Below are positions 14,251 through 24,300 of a stretch of DNA of 29,631 nucleotides, piece after piece. The stretch is from NCBI GenBank assembly GCA_036733965.1, contig DAIMZL010000030.1, positions 1 through 29,631 of the forward strand, read 5' to 3'. The DNA is from JAEXOD01 sp937930275 (lineage in GTDB: Bacteria; Bacteroidota; Ignavibacteria; Ignavibacteriales; Melioribacteraceae). Every line of letters starts with the position of its first letter. Positions within the stretch are counted from its first letter, which is position 1. The position numbers and the translations under genes are program-made. The notes beneath the pieces are model-generated. The model was not told the DNA's origin, ran no database searches, and was given only the letters and a program-made list of their open reading frames with translations.

Positions 14251-16038
14251 ATGTTAGATAACCAGTTAGAACTTACGGACAAAATAGGCTATTTACTTCT
14301 AAAAAAAGGAATAATAGACGTAAAGGTTTTAGAAAAAGCGTTACATATAAAACAATCGGAAGATAATAAGATTAAAAGAAACCTTGCTCAAATTTTGGTG
14401 CAGGATTTAGGTTTTGACCATGATGCCATATTTAGGGAAGTTGCCATATTATATGCATTTAGGGAATTAAACATTCAGGTTGACCAAATAAGTGACAAAC
14501 AAAAAGAAGAGATAAAACAATTAATAACTTCGCAAGGTGAAGAAGTTAAACAAGTTTTATTAAAGCATAAAGTAATACCATATAAATATGATGATAGAAT
14601 TAAAGACAAACTGATACTTGCCGCAACTGATCCGACAGATAAATCGCTTTCAAAAATTGCTTATTCGCTAAATGCAAAAAAATATGAAATTATTTATATG
14701 CGCATGCGCGATTACGAAAAGCTTATAGCGCTTTTATTTCCTCCGGAAAATGAATTTTTAAAGATGATAGAAGAATCTGCCGAAGAGATTTCTGTTGAAG
14801 TAGATGAATCTTCAGTAAACGAAGAAGAATTAGATGCAGAAATTAATAAAAGTGCTTTAATAAATTTAATAGAAGGAGCATTGGTAGAAGGAGTTAGAAG
14901 GGGAGTAAGTGATATCCATTTGGTGCCTAAATCAAGTACCCGTACCGAAATTCATTTTAGAATTGACGGTAAATTGCAGCTTTGGCATGCACAAGAAAGC
15001 ACCCTTCCGGAAGCTGTTATGGCGGTTGTAAAAGATAGATCGAAAGGAATGGATAGATTTGAAAGAGAAAAAGCACAAGACGGGTTTATACAACGAGAAA
15101 TAGACGGACATATTATTCGTTTTCGTGTATCCGTACTTCCTATGGTGGGCACCGAATTAAAAAACAAATTTGAAAGCATAGTTATCCGTATTTTGGATGA
15201 TAGAAAAGTAATAAAAGACTTAAGTAAATTAGGTTTAGTAGGTTATGCTCAAAACGCTTTTGTGAGAGCTATAAATCAGCCGCAAGGAATGGTAATATTA
15301 ACTGGTCCAACCGGAAGCGGTAAAAGTACTACACTTGTAGCCGCACTATATCAAGTAATTAATCCTACAAAAAACGTGCTTACGGTAGAAGATCCCGTTG
15401 AGTATGTAATTGAAGGTGCAAGGCAGTTAAAAATTGGTTATAAAATGAATTTTGAGCAAGCAATACGTGCAATTTTACGACATGACCCGGATATTGTACT
15501 TGTGGGAGAAATGCGTGATAAAGAAACTGCCGAAACAGCTATTAAGCTTGCAAATACGGGGCACTTAACGTTTTCTACTTTGCATACTAACGATGCACCG
15601 AGTGCGGTTGCACGTTTATATAAAATGGGAGTAGAACCGTTTTTAATTGCTTATGCTATTAACATAATAGTTGCACAGCGTTTAATTCGTAAATTGTGCG
15701 ACTGCAAAAAAAGGATGACCCATTTTGACGAAGGTTTTATGCGTAATGCCGGACTGGATATTGAAGAATGGAGCAAATACGAAGTTTACGAACCGGGTGG
15801 ATGTCCGAAATGTAATAATACGGGGTATAAAGGCAGGTTGGCAATTCATGAAGCTTTATATTTTACAAAAAAAATTAGAGAATTGATTGTAAAAAGCGGT
15901 GAAGATGTTGATGAAGAATCTATTAGATTGCAGGCAAAAGCAGACGGTACTTTAAACTTAAGAGAGGCAGGATTAGAAAAAGTTAAAATAGGATTAACAA
16001 GTTTTGCGGAAGTATTTGCCGCAACTATGGACGAATAA
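14251..16038 (+). CDS. pilB: Type IV pilus assembly ATPase PilB (GspE family)
   Basis: The 595-residue protein is the extension motor. An N-terminal GspE/MshE-N-like helical domain (about 5-165) leads to the linker and catalytic core. Walker A is G-P-T-G-S-G-K-S-T (352-360), the Asp box retains T-V-E-D-P-V-E (378-384), Walker B is D-I-V-L-V-G-E-M-R-D (414-423), and the His box has H445 in S-T-L-H-T-N-D-A. Four cysteines (C483, C485, C518, C521) form the zinc-binding loop typical of GspE/PilB, with the first pair spaced C-x-C rather than C-x-x-C. It follows pilC by 4 bases. Confidence 0.95.
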   Translation: MLDNQLELTDKIGYLLLKKGIIDVKVLEKALHIKQSEDNKIKRNLAQILVQDLGFDHDAIFREVAILYAFRELNIQVDQISDKQKEEIKQLITSQGEEVKQVLLKHKVIPYKYDDRIKDKLILAATDPTDKSLSKIAYSLNAKKYEIIYMRMRDYEKLIALLFPPENEFLKMIEESAEEISVEVDESSVNEEELDAEINKSALINLIEGALVEGVRRGVSDIHLVPKSSTRTEIHFRIDGKLQLWHAQESTLPEAVMAVVKDRSKGMDRFEREKAQDGFIQREIDGHIIRFRVSVLPMVGTELKNKFESIVIRILDDRKVIKDLSKLGLVGYAQNAFVRAINQPQGMVILTGPTGSGKSTTLVAALYQVINPTKNVLTVEDPVEYVIEGARQLKIGYKMNFEQAIRAILRHDPDIVLVGEMRDKETAETAIKLANTGHLTFSTLHTNDAPSAVARLYKMGVEPFLIAYAINIIVAQRLIRKLCDCKKRMTHFDEGFMRNAGLDIEEWSKYEVYEPGGCPKCNNTGYKGRLAIHEALYFTKKIRELIVKSGEDVDEESIRLQAKADGTLNLREAGLEKVKIGLTSFAEVFAATMDE

Positions 16039-16095
16039 TTTTGAATTTTTTATATATTATATTTATATTCTTTTTTGAAAAATTGAGTTAAACTA

Positions 16096-17322
16096 ATGTT
16101 TGAAGACGCAAAAAATATTTTGGCTAACTTTGCCGCACAAATTCCTCCTTCTATTTTAGGACCGGAGAGGATAAATTTTGTGATAACCAATATTTCAAAA
16201 CTTCCTTCTAATATGCATCTGGTTTTAATTCAGTATTTTAACAGTATCCTTCAACTTATGATTGATAAAGAAGCAAGCGATGTTGAAATTGGGGGATACG
16301 GATGTGAAGGAACTGTTTGGTTTAGAATTTTTGGTAAAAAGGCACGAGTTAAAGAGCTTTTAACATTAACACAAGACGAAACTAATGTTTTAATAGTTTC
16401 AATTCTTAACCAAAATCAAGCATTTTATTTGCGAAATAATAGAAATTTGGATTTTAGTTATACTTTTAGATATGAAAAAATAAATCGAGACGTACGATTT
16501 CGTGCAGATGCATATTTCGATTTAGATTCGGTAGCATTAAATATGCGTGCTATTTCTGCTAATGTAAGACCGGTTGAAACATTGGATTTTCATCCTTTGG
16601 CATTACAAGCAATGAGTCATAATTACATAAAATTTGGTTTATCATTAATTACAGGTATAACTGGCTCAGGAAAATCTTCTACGTTGGATGCCATTATAGA
16701 TTACCATAATAAATTTGATCCGGCTCATATTGTAATTATTGCTGCTCCTATTGAGTATGTTCATAAATCGGGAACGGCATTAGTTAGGCATAGAGAAGTA
16801 GGACGAGACGTATTATCATTCAAAGAAGGTGTTATTCAAGCTTTACGACAAGACCCCGATATTATTGTAATCGGAGAGATGAGAGACCCCGATACTATTC
16901 TTGCGGCGTTGGAAGTAACGGATACGGGACATAAAGTTTTTTCTACGTTACATACCTCAAGTGCAGTGGAATCAATTGATAGAATTATTGCCGAAGTTAA
17001 TCCTGTTGAACAAGAACGTGTTCGCAATCGTTTGGCTGATGTGTTGATTTCGGTAGTTAGTCAAAAACTTGTACCGAGTTTGGACGGTAAAAGAGTACTT
17101 GCAAAAGAAGTTTTAATTGTTACTCCTTCGGTTAGGGCTGCAATAAAAAATAACAATACAAGCGAAATTTATATGATGATAAATCAAGGGGCACCTCAAG
17201 GAATGGTTACAATGGAACAAGATTTGTTAAGATTATATAGGGCGAAAAAAATATCGTTGGAAAACGCAATGGCGTACTCCAATAATAAAACAAGAATGTC
17301 GCAAATAATTAAGGCAGTATAA
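16096..17322 (+). CDS. pilT: PilT-like retraction ATPase with altered Asp box
   Basis: The 408-residue protein has the PilT layout: an N-terminal PAS-like domain, then the RecA core with Walker A G-I-T-G-S-G-K-S (187-194), Walker B D-P-D-I-I-V-I-G-E-M-R-D (253-264), a His box with H286 in S-T-L-H-T-S-S-A, and the PilT-type R-E-V-G-R-D segment (233-238). No zinc cysteines, as expected. Two features differ: Walker A lacks the usual Pro, and the Asp box reads I-I-A-A-P-I-E (214-220) where PilT has T-I-E-D-P-I-E, losing both acidic residues. The N-terminal ~50 residues are longer than in PilT. The gene is most likely the retraction or auxiliary (PilT/PilU-type) motor; whether it hydrolyses ATP efficiently is uncertain. 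It lies 57 bases after pilB and 3 bases before the PilM-PilN gene. Confidence 0.88.
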   Translation: MFEDAKNILANFAAQIPPSILGPERINFVITNISKLPSNMHLVLIQYFNSILQLMIDKEASDVEIGGYGCEGTVWFRIFGKKARVKELLTLTQDETNVLIVSILNQNQAFYLRNNRNLDFSYTFRYEKINRDVRFRADAYFDLDSVALNMRAISANVRPVETLDFHPLALQAMSHNYIKFGLSLITGITGSGKSSTLDAIIDYHNKFDPAHIVIIAAPIEYVHKSGTALVRHREVGRDVLSFKEGVIQALRQDPDIIVIGEMRDPDTILAALEVTDTGHKVFSTLHTSSAVESIDRIIAEVNPVEQERVRNRLADVLISVVSQKLVPSLDGKRVLAKEVLIVTPSVRAAIKNNNTSEIYMMINQGAPQGMVTMEQDLLRLYRAKKISLENAMAYSNNKTRMSQIIKAV

Positions 17323-17325
17323 TAG

Positions 17326-18903
17326 ATGAAAGCCGTAATTTGTATATTTACCGAAGGAAACGAGACAAAAGCAGCTGCTTTAACCTACGAAAACGGAAAG
17401 ATAAAAATATTAAAGGTTGCTTCGTCCGATAATCCTATTTATGCCCAAAATCCTGAAGTAAAAAACGAAAACGAAGACAAAGTAAAAATAGTTGATGAAA
17501 TTTCAATAGGCGATTCAGACGATATTTCGCTTGAAGGTATAGATAGCGATATAAATACTACCGAAGAAAGTACCGAAAATGTAAACAATGTAGAAGTAAT
17601 TGCTGCATCGTTAAAAGAGTTTAAGCTAAAAAACTTTGAATTTGTTGCAGTTGCAGCAGATCCCGCAATGGGTTATTATGTTTATGATAAGCCAATTATA
17701 CCTAAAGATAAAAATAATAACGCTGCAATAATAGACGAACTATTAAATGTTAAAGGGGCAACATTAAGCGGTGATTTAATTGATTATGTTACTTTTCAAG
17801 ATAAACATAATTATATTGCCTATTTGGAAACCGAAGTGCCTTCGGTTGCATTTATTAACAAACTTGCCGTTCGTAATAAAAAAAGGTACTATAAAATTTC
17901 CGCCATAAAAAGCGGTGAAATAGCCTTAATTAATTTAGTATTAAAAACTTCAAAATTTTTTCCGGAAGATTATTCACTGGTAATTTATACAGGTAAAGAA
18001 TACAGCAGGCTATTATTTTTAGAAGGACAAAATTTAATTCATATTGGTGCGACTTTAGACATAGGAACAAAAAATTTACACACATATGATGTATATTTTT
18101 CTAAAATATTATTGGAAATGGAAAACGGAAATATTCCCCGCTTGGATAATGTGGTTTTGTGCGGTGACGATAGTTCCGAAAACTTGTTGCTTTCGTTTTA
18201 CGGTACTTTTCCCGAAGCAAATGTAGTAAACTTAAACTTAGAATTGTTTGATTCGTCATTATTAAATAATGATGCAATTGAAAATTTAAGTTCGTTTTCT
18301 ATATTATTGGCATCCGGTTATGAATATTTTGAAGAAACAGAAAAAAGGTTAAAGGGAATTTCTATTCTTCCTAAAAAAATAAAGGAGAACCAAAAATTCT
18401 TTCAATTTAGCTGGCATAGTTACGCAATGCTTCCTTTACTATTTGCCGCAACTTTTTATTTTACCGTAAAAATATTAACAAATTATAGAACTATTGCAGA
18501 TTTGAATATAGAAATATCACAGCTTGAACAAATGGAAAAAGAGAATGAAAATATTCTTAATCAGATAGTACCGATTGAAAAACGAATTGCAGAGTTTGAT
18601 AAAACAACAACTTTATTAGATAGTGCTATGGCGGGAACTGAGATTTGGAATAACGAGCTTAATAAAATATCACAGTTTGTTGAAAGAAGACGTAATTTTT
18701 GGTTTACAAAGTTAGACGGTAAATCGGTAAACAATATAGTAATAAACGGAATAACCCTATCTCGGTTATCGGTTACAAAATTTGTAGAGCAAAACAATTC
18801 CGCAGTTTTGCAAAATATGATTCACGAGCCGATACGAGATAAAGCCGCTTACACATTTTTAATTAACTACAGTATTACACAAGATACACTAAGACGCAAA
18901 TGA
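17326..18903 (+). CDS. PilM-PilN fusion protein, GspL-like inner-membrane alignment component
   Basis: The 525-residue protein combines two normally separate pilus proteins. Residues 1-340 have a PilM/actin-like pattern, with the late segment R-L-D-N-V-V-L-C-G-D-D (272-282) resembling the adenosine-loop strand. The usual phosphate-loop aspartates appear replaced (F-T-E-G-N-E-T-K at 8-15; Y-T-G-K-E-Y-S at 221-227), suggesting weak or no nucleotide binding. An acidic, low-complexity insert spans 45-88. Residues 345-352 (I-S-I-L-P-K-K-I) look like the I-N-L-L-P motif by which PilN binds PilM. One membrane helix (365-385), a coiled coil (390-430) and a periplasmic PilN-like domain with I-N-G-I-T-L-S-R (473-480) follow. 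The order copies GspL of type II secretion. Its stop overlaps the next start by 4 bases (ATGA). Confidence 0.8.
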   Translation: MKAVICIFTEGNETKAAALTYENGKIKILKVASSDNPIYAQNPEVKNENEDKVKIVDEISIGDSDDISLEGIDSDINTTEESTENVNNVEVIAASLKEFKLKNFEFVAVAADPAMGYYVYDKPIIPKDKNNNAAIIDELLNVKGATLSGDLIDYVTFQDKHNYIAYLETEVPSVAFINKLAVRNKKRYYKISAIKSGEIALINLVLKTSKFFPEDYSLVIYTGKEYSRLLFLEGQNLIHIGATLDIGTKNLHTYDVYFSKILLEMENGNIPRLDNVVLCGDDSSENLLLSFYGTFPEANVVNLNLELFDSSLLNNDAIENLSSFSILLASGYEYFEETEKRLKGISILPKKIKENQKFFQFSWHSYAMLPLLFAATFYFTVKILTNYRTIADLNIEISQLEQMEKENENILNQIVPIEKRIAEFDKTTTLLDSAMAGTEIWNNELNKISQFVERRRNFWFTKLDGKSVNNIVINGITLSRLSVTKFVEQNNSAVLQNMIHEPIRDKAAYTFLINYSITQDTLRRK

Positions 18904-19799
18904 ACAGAAAAATTGTAAATACGTTAATGTTGTTTTTAATATTTGTCGTAATTTCGGCGGTTGGTTCCTATTTTTCGTTTTTTAGACAGAAGGGAATTAT
19001 AAAGCAAAAGCAAGAAACCATTACTCGCATGAAAGCAAGAATGGGAGACAAAGAAACTCTTTTACAAACTTTGGTTCAACTAAAAGAAAGAGCAGCAATA
19101 TTAGATTCTATTTTGGCATTACGTAAATTTAATATTCCCTTTGGGCTGCAACAAACAAAATTTTATGATTTTGTTAATAAAATATCCGAAAATTTTTCGG
19201 AAGAATCGTTTGTTAATATTACTTTTGAAAATTCCAATAAAGAAGGGGAATTTCAGTATTATTTATATACTTTAACCGGTACGGCTACATACAACGATTT
19301 ATATAAATTAATATATGCTATTGAAGAAAGTAAAGAATTAAAGAAAATAAAAAGTGTTTCGTTAACAAACTTTGTAAAAGTGGATAATACCGGTACTGCA
19401 AGTTATTTAATTAATTTTTCTATACAAGCCGCAGTATATTTTGCTTATAACGATTTTTTTGCAACAACCCTTTCGGCAGAAAACAACTTATATCCTAATC
19501 CGATTTATGATGTATTTTATCCGGGAATAAGAAACGAGATTCCGCCAAATTTAAACGGACTTCTTGATGTACAAAGTGCTCAACTTTTAGCAATAATTCC
19601 GGACGGAGCTTTTTTGGTTGACGGAAAAGGAAAAACATTTTTGTTGTGGGAAGGAGACGAGGTTTATTTGGGTTATGTAACAAAAATAGATTTTGATAAT
19701 AACGAAGTCCACTTTATTTTAAATAAAGGGGGAATTATTGAAAGGGTAAAGCTATCCCTTGCAACAGAAACAGATAAAAAGAAGAGTGAGAAAAAATGA
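18900..19799 (+). CDS. PilO-PilP fusion protein of the pilus alignment complex
   Basis: The 299-residue protein starts with a membrane helix (8-27), a coiled coil (30-75) and a ferredoxin-like periplasmic domain (about 90-195), as in PilO. It continues into a beta-rich C-terminal region: N-P-I-Y-D near 205, then about 220-290 with A-F-L-V-D-G-K-G-K followed by a G-D-x-V-x-L-G-Y-V element, matching the PilP/GspC homology region that contacts the secretin. PilP is normally a separate lipoprotein, so anchoring here would be through the PilO helix. With the PilM-PilN fusion upstream and the secretin downstream, each overlapping by 4 bases, it completes the M-N-O-P-Q order in only three genes. Domain call is by pattern and could miss detail. 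Confidence 0.72.
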   Translation: MNRKIVNTLMLFLIFVVISAVGSYFSFFRQKGIIKQKQETITRMKARMGDKETLLQTLVQLKERAAILDSILALRKFNIPFGLQQTKFYDFVNKISENFSEESFVNITFENSNKEGEFQYYLYTLTGTATYNDLYKLIYAIEESKELKKIKSVSLTNFVKVDNTGTASYLINFSIQAAVYFAYNDFFATTLSAENNLYPNPIYDVFYPGIRNEIPPNLNGLLDVQSAQLLAIIPDGAFLVDGKGKTFLLWEGDEVYLGYVTKIDFDNNEVHFILNKGGIIERVKLSLATETDKKKSEKK

Positions 19800-21007
19800 A
19801 AAAGATAATATTAATTTTGGCATTTTTTACGTTTAATTATATAGTAACGGCTCAAACAGACTTGCAAAAGACTTTAAGCGGAGCTTATAACCCCGAAGAG
19901 CTTGTTACATTATCGGAAAATCTTCCTTTTAATACTGCTGTTGAAATTTTAAGTAAGATTAGCGAAAAACTTACCGGAAGAAAAATAGTACTTACTTTGG
20001 AATATACAAAACCAATAGGAATTGCCTTAACAAAAATGCCATACAAAAAAGCATTGTTAACAATTGTGCAATACCACGGACTTTTTTATGAAGAAACACC
20101 CGAAGCAATTTTTGTAAAAAAAGATGAACAAAAGGTTGAAAAACCCGCTACAATTAATTATGCACCGGTTGATAGCAGAGATGTAAAAATATCGGCAGTG
20201 TTTTTTGAAGCGAATGTATCCGAAATGCGTGAGCGAGGAATAAATTGGCAGACATTACTTAGCAAGCAGGGATTTAGCGTAGGCACCGGTTTAACGTCTT
20301 TTGCCACAAGCACGCAAACCACAACTTCAGATTTTAACGTTAATGCAGAAGGTGACTTTAATGCCGGTAGTTTTACAGGTACTGCATCTTCGGTATTTAA
20401 ATTTTTTGAATCTGAAAATTTGGGCGAAATTATTGCATCTCCTTCAATTACGGTGCGCGACCAACAAAAAGGAAGAATACAAATTGGTAGTGATATATCT
20501 GTAAAACAAAAAGATTTTGCGGGAAATGTTGTTGAACAGTTTTTTTCAACCGGTACAATTATAGAAGTTTCGCCGTTTATTTATAACGAAGACGGAATAG
20601 ATTATATTTTACTGCAGCTTGATGTGGAAAGAAGCAGCGCTCTTGCCGATGTTGAACGTCCGGAAATTAGAAAAACAAAAGCTACAACACAAGTATTAAT
20701 GTTAGACGGTGAAGAAACTGCAATCGGCGGGCTTTTTATTAACGAAGAAACTAATATAAGAAAAGGGATTCCGTTTTTAAAAGACTTACCTTGGTGGGTT
20801 TTGGGATTACGTTATTTAACAGGTTATGATAGTAAAGAAGTGGTTAAAAAAGAAGTAATTATTTTGGTGAAAATAGAAATAAATCAATCTTTGCGAGACC
20901 GAGTTGTTAATAAAAACGAAGTGTTAAAAGAGCAACTTTTAAAGAATAAAAAAAGATTGGAAGAACTTAAACTTAATATACCCAAAAAGACGGGGGATGA
21001 GGAATGA
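19796..21007 (+). CDS. pilQ: Minimal outer-membrane secretin (PilQ/GspD family)
   Basis: The 403-residue protein has a signal peptide (cut likely after A-Q, residue 20), one N0/STN-like domain (about 38-110) and the secretin core (about 125-362). Core landmarks are E-I-I-A-S-P-S-I-T-V (211-220), the G-T-I-I-E-V-S-P strand (253-260), and G-I-P-F-L-K-D-L-P (324-332), followed by the terminal strands K-K-E-V-I-I-L-V-K-I. PilQ and GspD are usually 600-700 residues; here AMIN and N1-N3 domains are missing. A charged helical tail (366-395) follows and may interact with a pilotin or the PilP part. It would form the outer-membrane gate for the fibre. The final codons overlap the next gene by 4 bases. 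Confidence 0.92.
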   Translation: MKKIILILAFFTFNYIVTAQTDLQKTLSGAYNPEELVTLSENLPFNTAVEILSKISEKLTGRKIVLTLEYTKPIGIALTKMPYKKALLTIVQYHGLFYEETPEAIFVKKDEQKVEKPATINYAPVDSRDVKISAVFFEANVSEMRERGINWQTLLSKQGFSVGTGLTSFATSTQTTTSDFNVNAEGDFNAGSFTGTASSVFKFFESENLGEIIASPSITVRDQQKGRIQIGSDISVKQKDFAGNVVEQFFSTGTIIEVSPFIYNEDGIDYILLQLDVERSSALADVERPEIRKTKATTQVLMLDGEETAIGGLFINEETNIRKGIPFLKDLPWWVLGLRYLTGYDSKEVVKKEVIILVKIEINQSLRDRVVNKNEVLKEQLLKNKKRLEELKLNIPKKTGDEE

Positions 21008-21369
21008 TGGAGTCTATTTTAATTATTGATGATGATTTATCGCTATGCAAAGCGCTAAGCGAAGAATTAAACGAAATAGGGTTTAATTCTACATTTGTAA
21101 CCGATGCGGATTCGGCTTTTACAATTCTAAATAAAAATAAAAATGTTGACCTTATTTTATTAGATTTAAAAATGCCCGGAAAAGACGGTTTTTATGTCCT
21201 TAACGAGTTAAAAAAGAACAGACTTAATATAAAAGTAATTGTATTAACAGCATATGCCGATGTTAAAAGCGCTATTGAAAGTGCCCGACTCGGTGCTTCC
21301 GATTTTATAAGCAAACCATACGATTTGGACGAATTAATAATAACTATTAGGAAAGTAATACAAAGTTGA
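21004..21369 (+). CDS. Single-domain response regulator
   Basis: The 121-residue protein is a lone receiver: acidic D9-D11, phospho-acceptor D54 in L-L-D-L-K-M-P, T82 in L-T-A-Y-A-D and K104 in S-K-P-Y-D. The T-A-Y-A-D-V-K-S-A-I region resembles NtrC-type receivers, but there is no output domain, so it should act by protein contact or as a relay intermediate. Two ATGs (21004, 21007) are possible starts; the first overlaps the secretin stop by 4 bases. It sits between the pilus machine and the hybrid kinase, like CheY- or PilG/PilH-like regulators beside pilus genes; that comparison is only contextual. Confidence 0.9.
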   Translation: MMESILIIDDDLSLCKALSEELNEIGFNSTFVTDADSAFTILNKNKNVDLILLDLKMPGKDGFYVLNELKKNRLNIKVIVLTAYADVKSAIESARLGASDFISKPYDLDELIITIRKVIQS

Positions 21370-21373
21370 CATA

Positions 21374-24300
21374 ATGAAATTTAATTTACGATTAATCCTG
21401 ATTACTTTTTCGGTAACTATTTTAGTTTCGGTTGCCTCAATTGTTATTATTTACATTTTAACAAATAAAATTTTATTTAATCAACACTCAAGTGCTTTAA
21501 TTAATACTACTCACCATTTTGCCTTAACATTAGAAACAAATCTAAAAAAAATTGATAATGACTTTGATAATATTAAAGTAAAAGATTTTAAACTTCATGA
21601 TGATAGTTCAAGCATTGATTTCATTTTTACCTTAAAGGATGATTCGTTAATTAATACCGAAAGTTTCGTTTCTAAAAAAAAAGTTAACTTAAACTTTCAA
21701 AATAATTCAATTAATAGTTTTGTGTATAACAACCCAAATATTATTTTGAAATTTAAGGAAAAGTGGGGAGTATTATATTATTACGGGGCTTTAATTGATA
21801 CAAGTTATTTAAATTCGATTTCGCAGGTTATACGAGCCGATGTTGCTTTAATTATTTCAAAAGATAACGTAATATCTTCCAATATAAATGCAACAAACAA
21901 TATTAATTATATATTAGCAAAAGCGGTTGATAAATTAATTAATAAAAACAACTACGAAACATATTTCGAAATCATGTCAGATTACGATTTAATGGCTTCT
22001 TTATATGTTCCTAAAGAGTACTCGACCCCTTACGATAAAGCAAAATTTGTTGTGTTTTCCGTGTTTAAAGAAACTGCGGAATACAGAAGTATTATGCAAT
22101 TAATTATTGTTATTTTAATATCTGTTACCATTCCGCTATCGTTAATATTCGTATTAATATTTACATCAAAATTTAGAAGGCAACTTGCAGAAATAAATAG
22201 AGTAGTCGGATTAACAAAAAGTGATAACCTAAACGAACGTGTAAATATAATATCTAAAGACGAAATAGGTAAGTTGGGTGAAGTATTTAACGGAATGTTA
22301 AACGAAATTAAAAGACGAGAAGAAACCGAACACGAGTATATTCGATTTGTTACTTTAATTAACGAAAATGCATCGCTATTTGAAATTAGCGAAGCAGTTT
22401 TAAAACAAATAGTTTCGTCAGCTAATTTTGATATCGGAGTGTTTTATGTTTATGACGGAGATAAATTTAGACAGACAGCCTATACAGGACTTAATAACGA
22501 AGCTCCGTCAAACGAAATAATTGAAAACATTTATTTTAAAGTATTAGAAACTAAAGAACCGGTTGAATTTATTTTTACAGAAAATCAGCCGATATTAAAA
22601 ACTTCGTTATCTACAATAAAATTAGAATACATTATTATATATCCAATTTTGTTTAATAGGGAAATCATCGGCATTTTAGAATTAACTGCAATGGTTAAAC
22701 CAAAAATAAATGTAATTGCTTATTTAAATGGAATTATTGAACAATTAAGCATTGGTTTAAGTAATGCAATTGCTTACGAACGCCAAAAAGATTTAGTTAA
22801 AGAGTTACAATTATTAAACGAACAATATCATATACAAAACACAAAAATTAAAGAACAAAACGAACAGTTAATATTTTTACATAACGAGCTAAAAGAAAAT
22901 AGTGTTGAGTTAGAAAAACAAAAACAAAAGGCTTTGGAATCCGCAAAACTTAAATCTCAGTTTTTAGCGACTATGTCGCATGAATTGAGAACTCCGTTAA
23001 ATTCAATACTCGGATTATCTGAATTAATTATTAAAAGCAATAATTTAAATGCCCATAACGATGAAAGGTTAAAGATTGTTATAAATAACGGCAAAAAACT
23101 GCTTAATATTATAAATAACATTCTAACTTTTTCTAAAATGGAAGCAGATAATTACGAACTGGTTAAAGATGAGTTTTTATTATCCGAATTTTTGCGTGAT
23201 TTATATATATCGTTTGCACACTTTGCCGAAGAAAAAAATTTAACGTTGGTAATTAAAAACGGGCTGCCGGGTAATCAGTTAATAATAACCGATAAAATTA
23301 AGCTTGAGCAAATTTTGTCTAACTTGTTAAGTAATGCTATTAAATTTACTGAAAAAGGGGAAGTAAGTTTATCGGTAGAAAAACAAGAAGAAAAAGGTTT
23401 ACGATTTTTGGTTAGAGATACCGGAATTGGGATTGAAGAGGAAAATTTAGAATTAATTTTTAAAGAATTTAGACAAACAAGCGAAGGTTCAAATAGAAAG
23501 TACTCGGGTACGGGACTTGGATTAACTATTGCAAGCAGAATGATTGAGCTTTTGGGAGGCGAAATTACCGTTAAAAGTAAGGTTAATATAGGGACAGTAT
23601 TTTCCGTATTTATTCCAAACTCGTTGGGGTATGAATCGGAAGAGGGGAAAGTTATTGCAATAAACGAACCTCCGATTATAAATTTGCCTACAACACGCTA
23701 CTATAAAAATAAAATTATTACTGTTTTATCAGATAATCCCGAAAATACTGATTTTTTAGGAGCATACCTCGAGCAGAATAAATTTAATACTGAAATAGTT
23801 ACGGAAATTAATTCTGTTAGCAGTTTTGACAAGACGGAAGCCATATTAATTGATTATTTGTCTTTTCAAAATCCGTTTATTGTTATTGATGAAATAGTAA
23901 ATAAGATAAATAATAATATTCCCGTAATTTTATATTATTACCCCATTGGAGAAAAATCCGGAATAATATTTAATGCCAATCTTTTTATAAAATCCCCTTT
24001 AACGTTTGATAATTTTGAATTGGCAATAAAAAATATTGCAACATATTATAATTTAGAAATTAAAAATATTATTGCAGTGGGGAAATCCTCTTTTTCGGGA
24101 ATATCATCCGACTACAATTTAAAAAATATTAAATTTAGTTCGTTGGTTTCGGAAACTATTGTTAAAGAGAAACCGGACTGTTTGTTTGTTGATTTTTTAC
24201 CCGAGAATATTGAAGAAATTGAGTATGTTTGCGAACTTTTAACCGATAGAAGGTTGTTGGATATTCCGGTTGTTTTAATAATTCCGGACGGAAATTTTAT

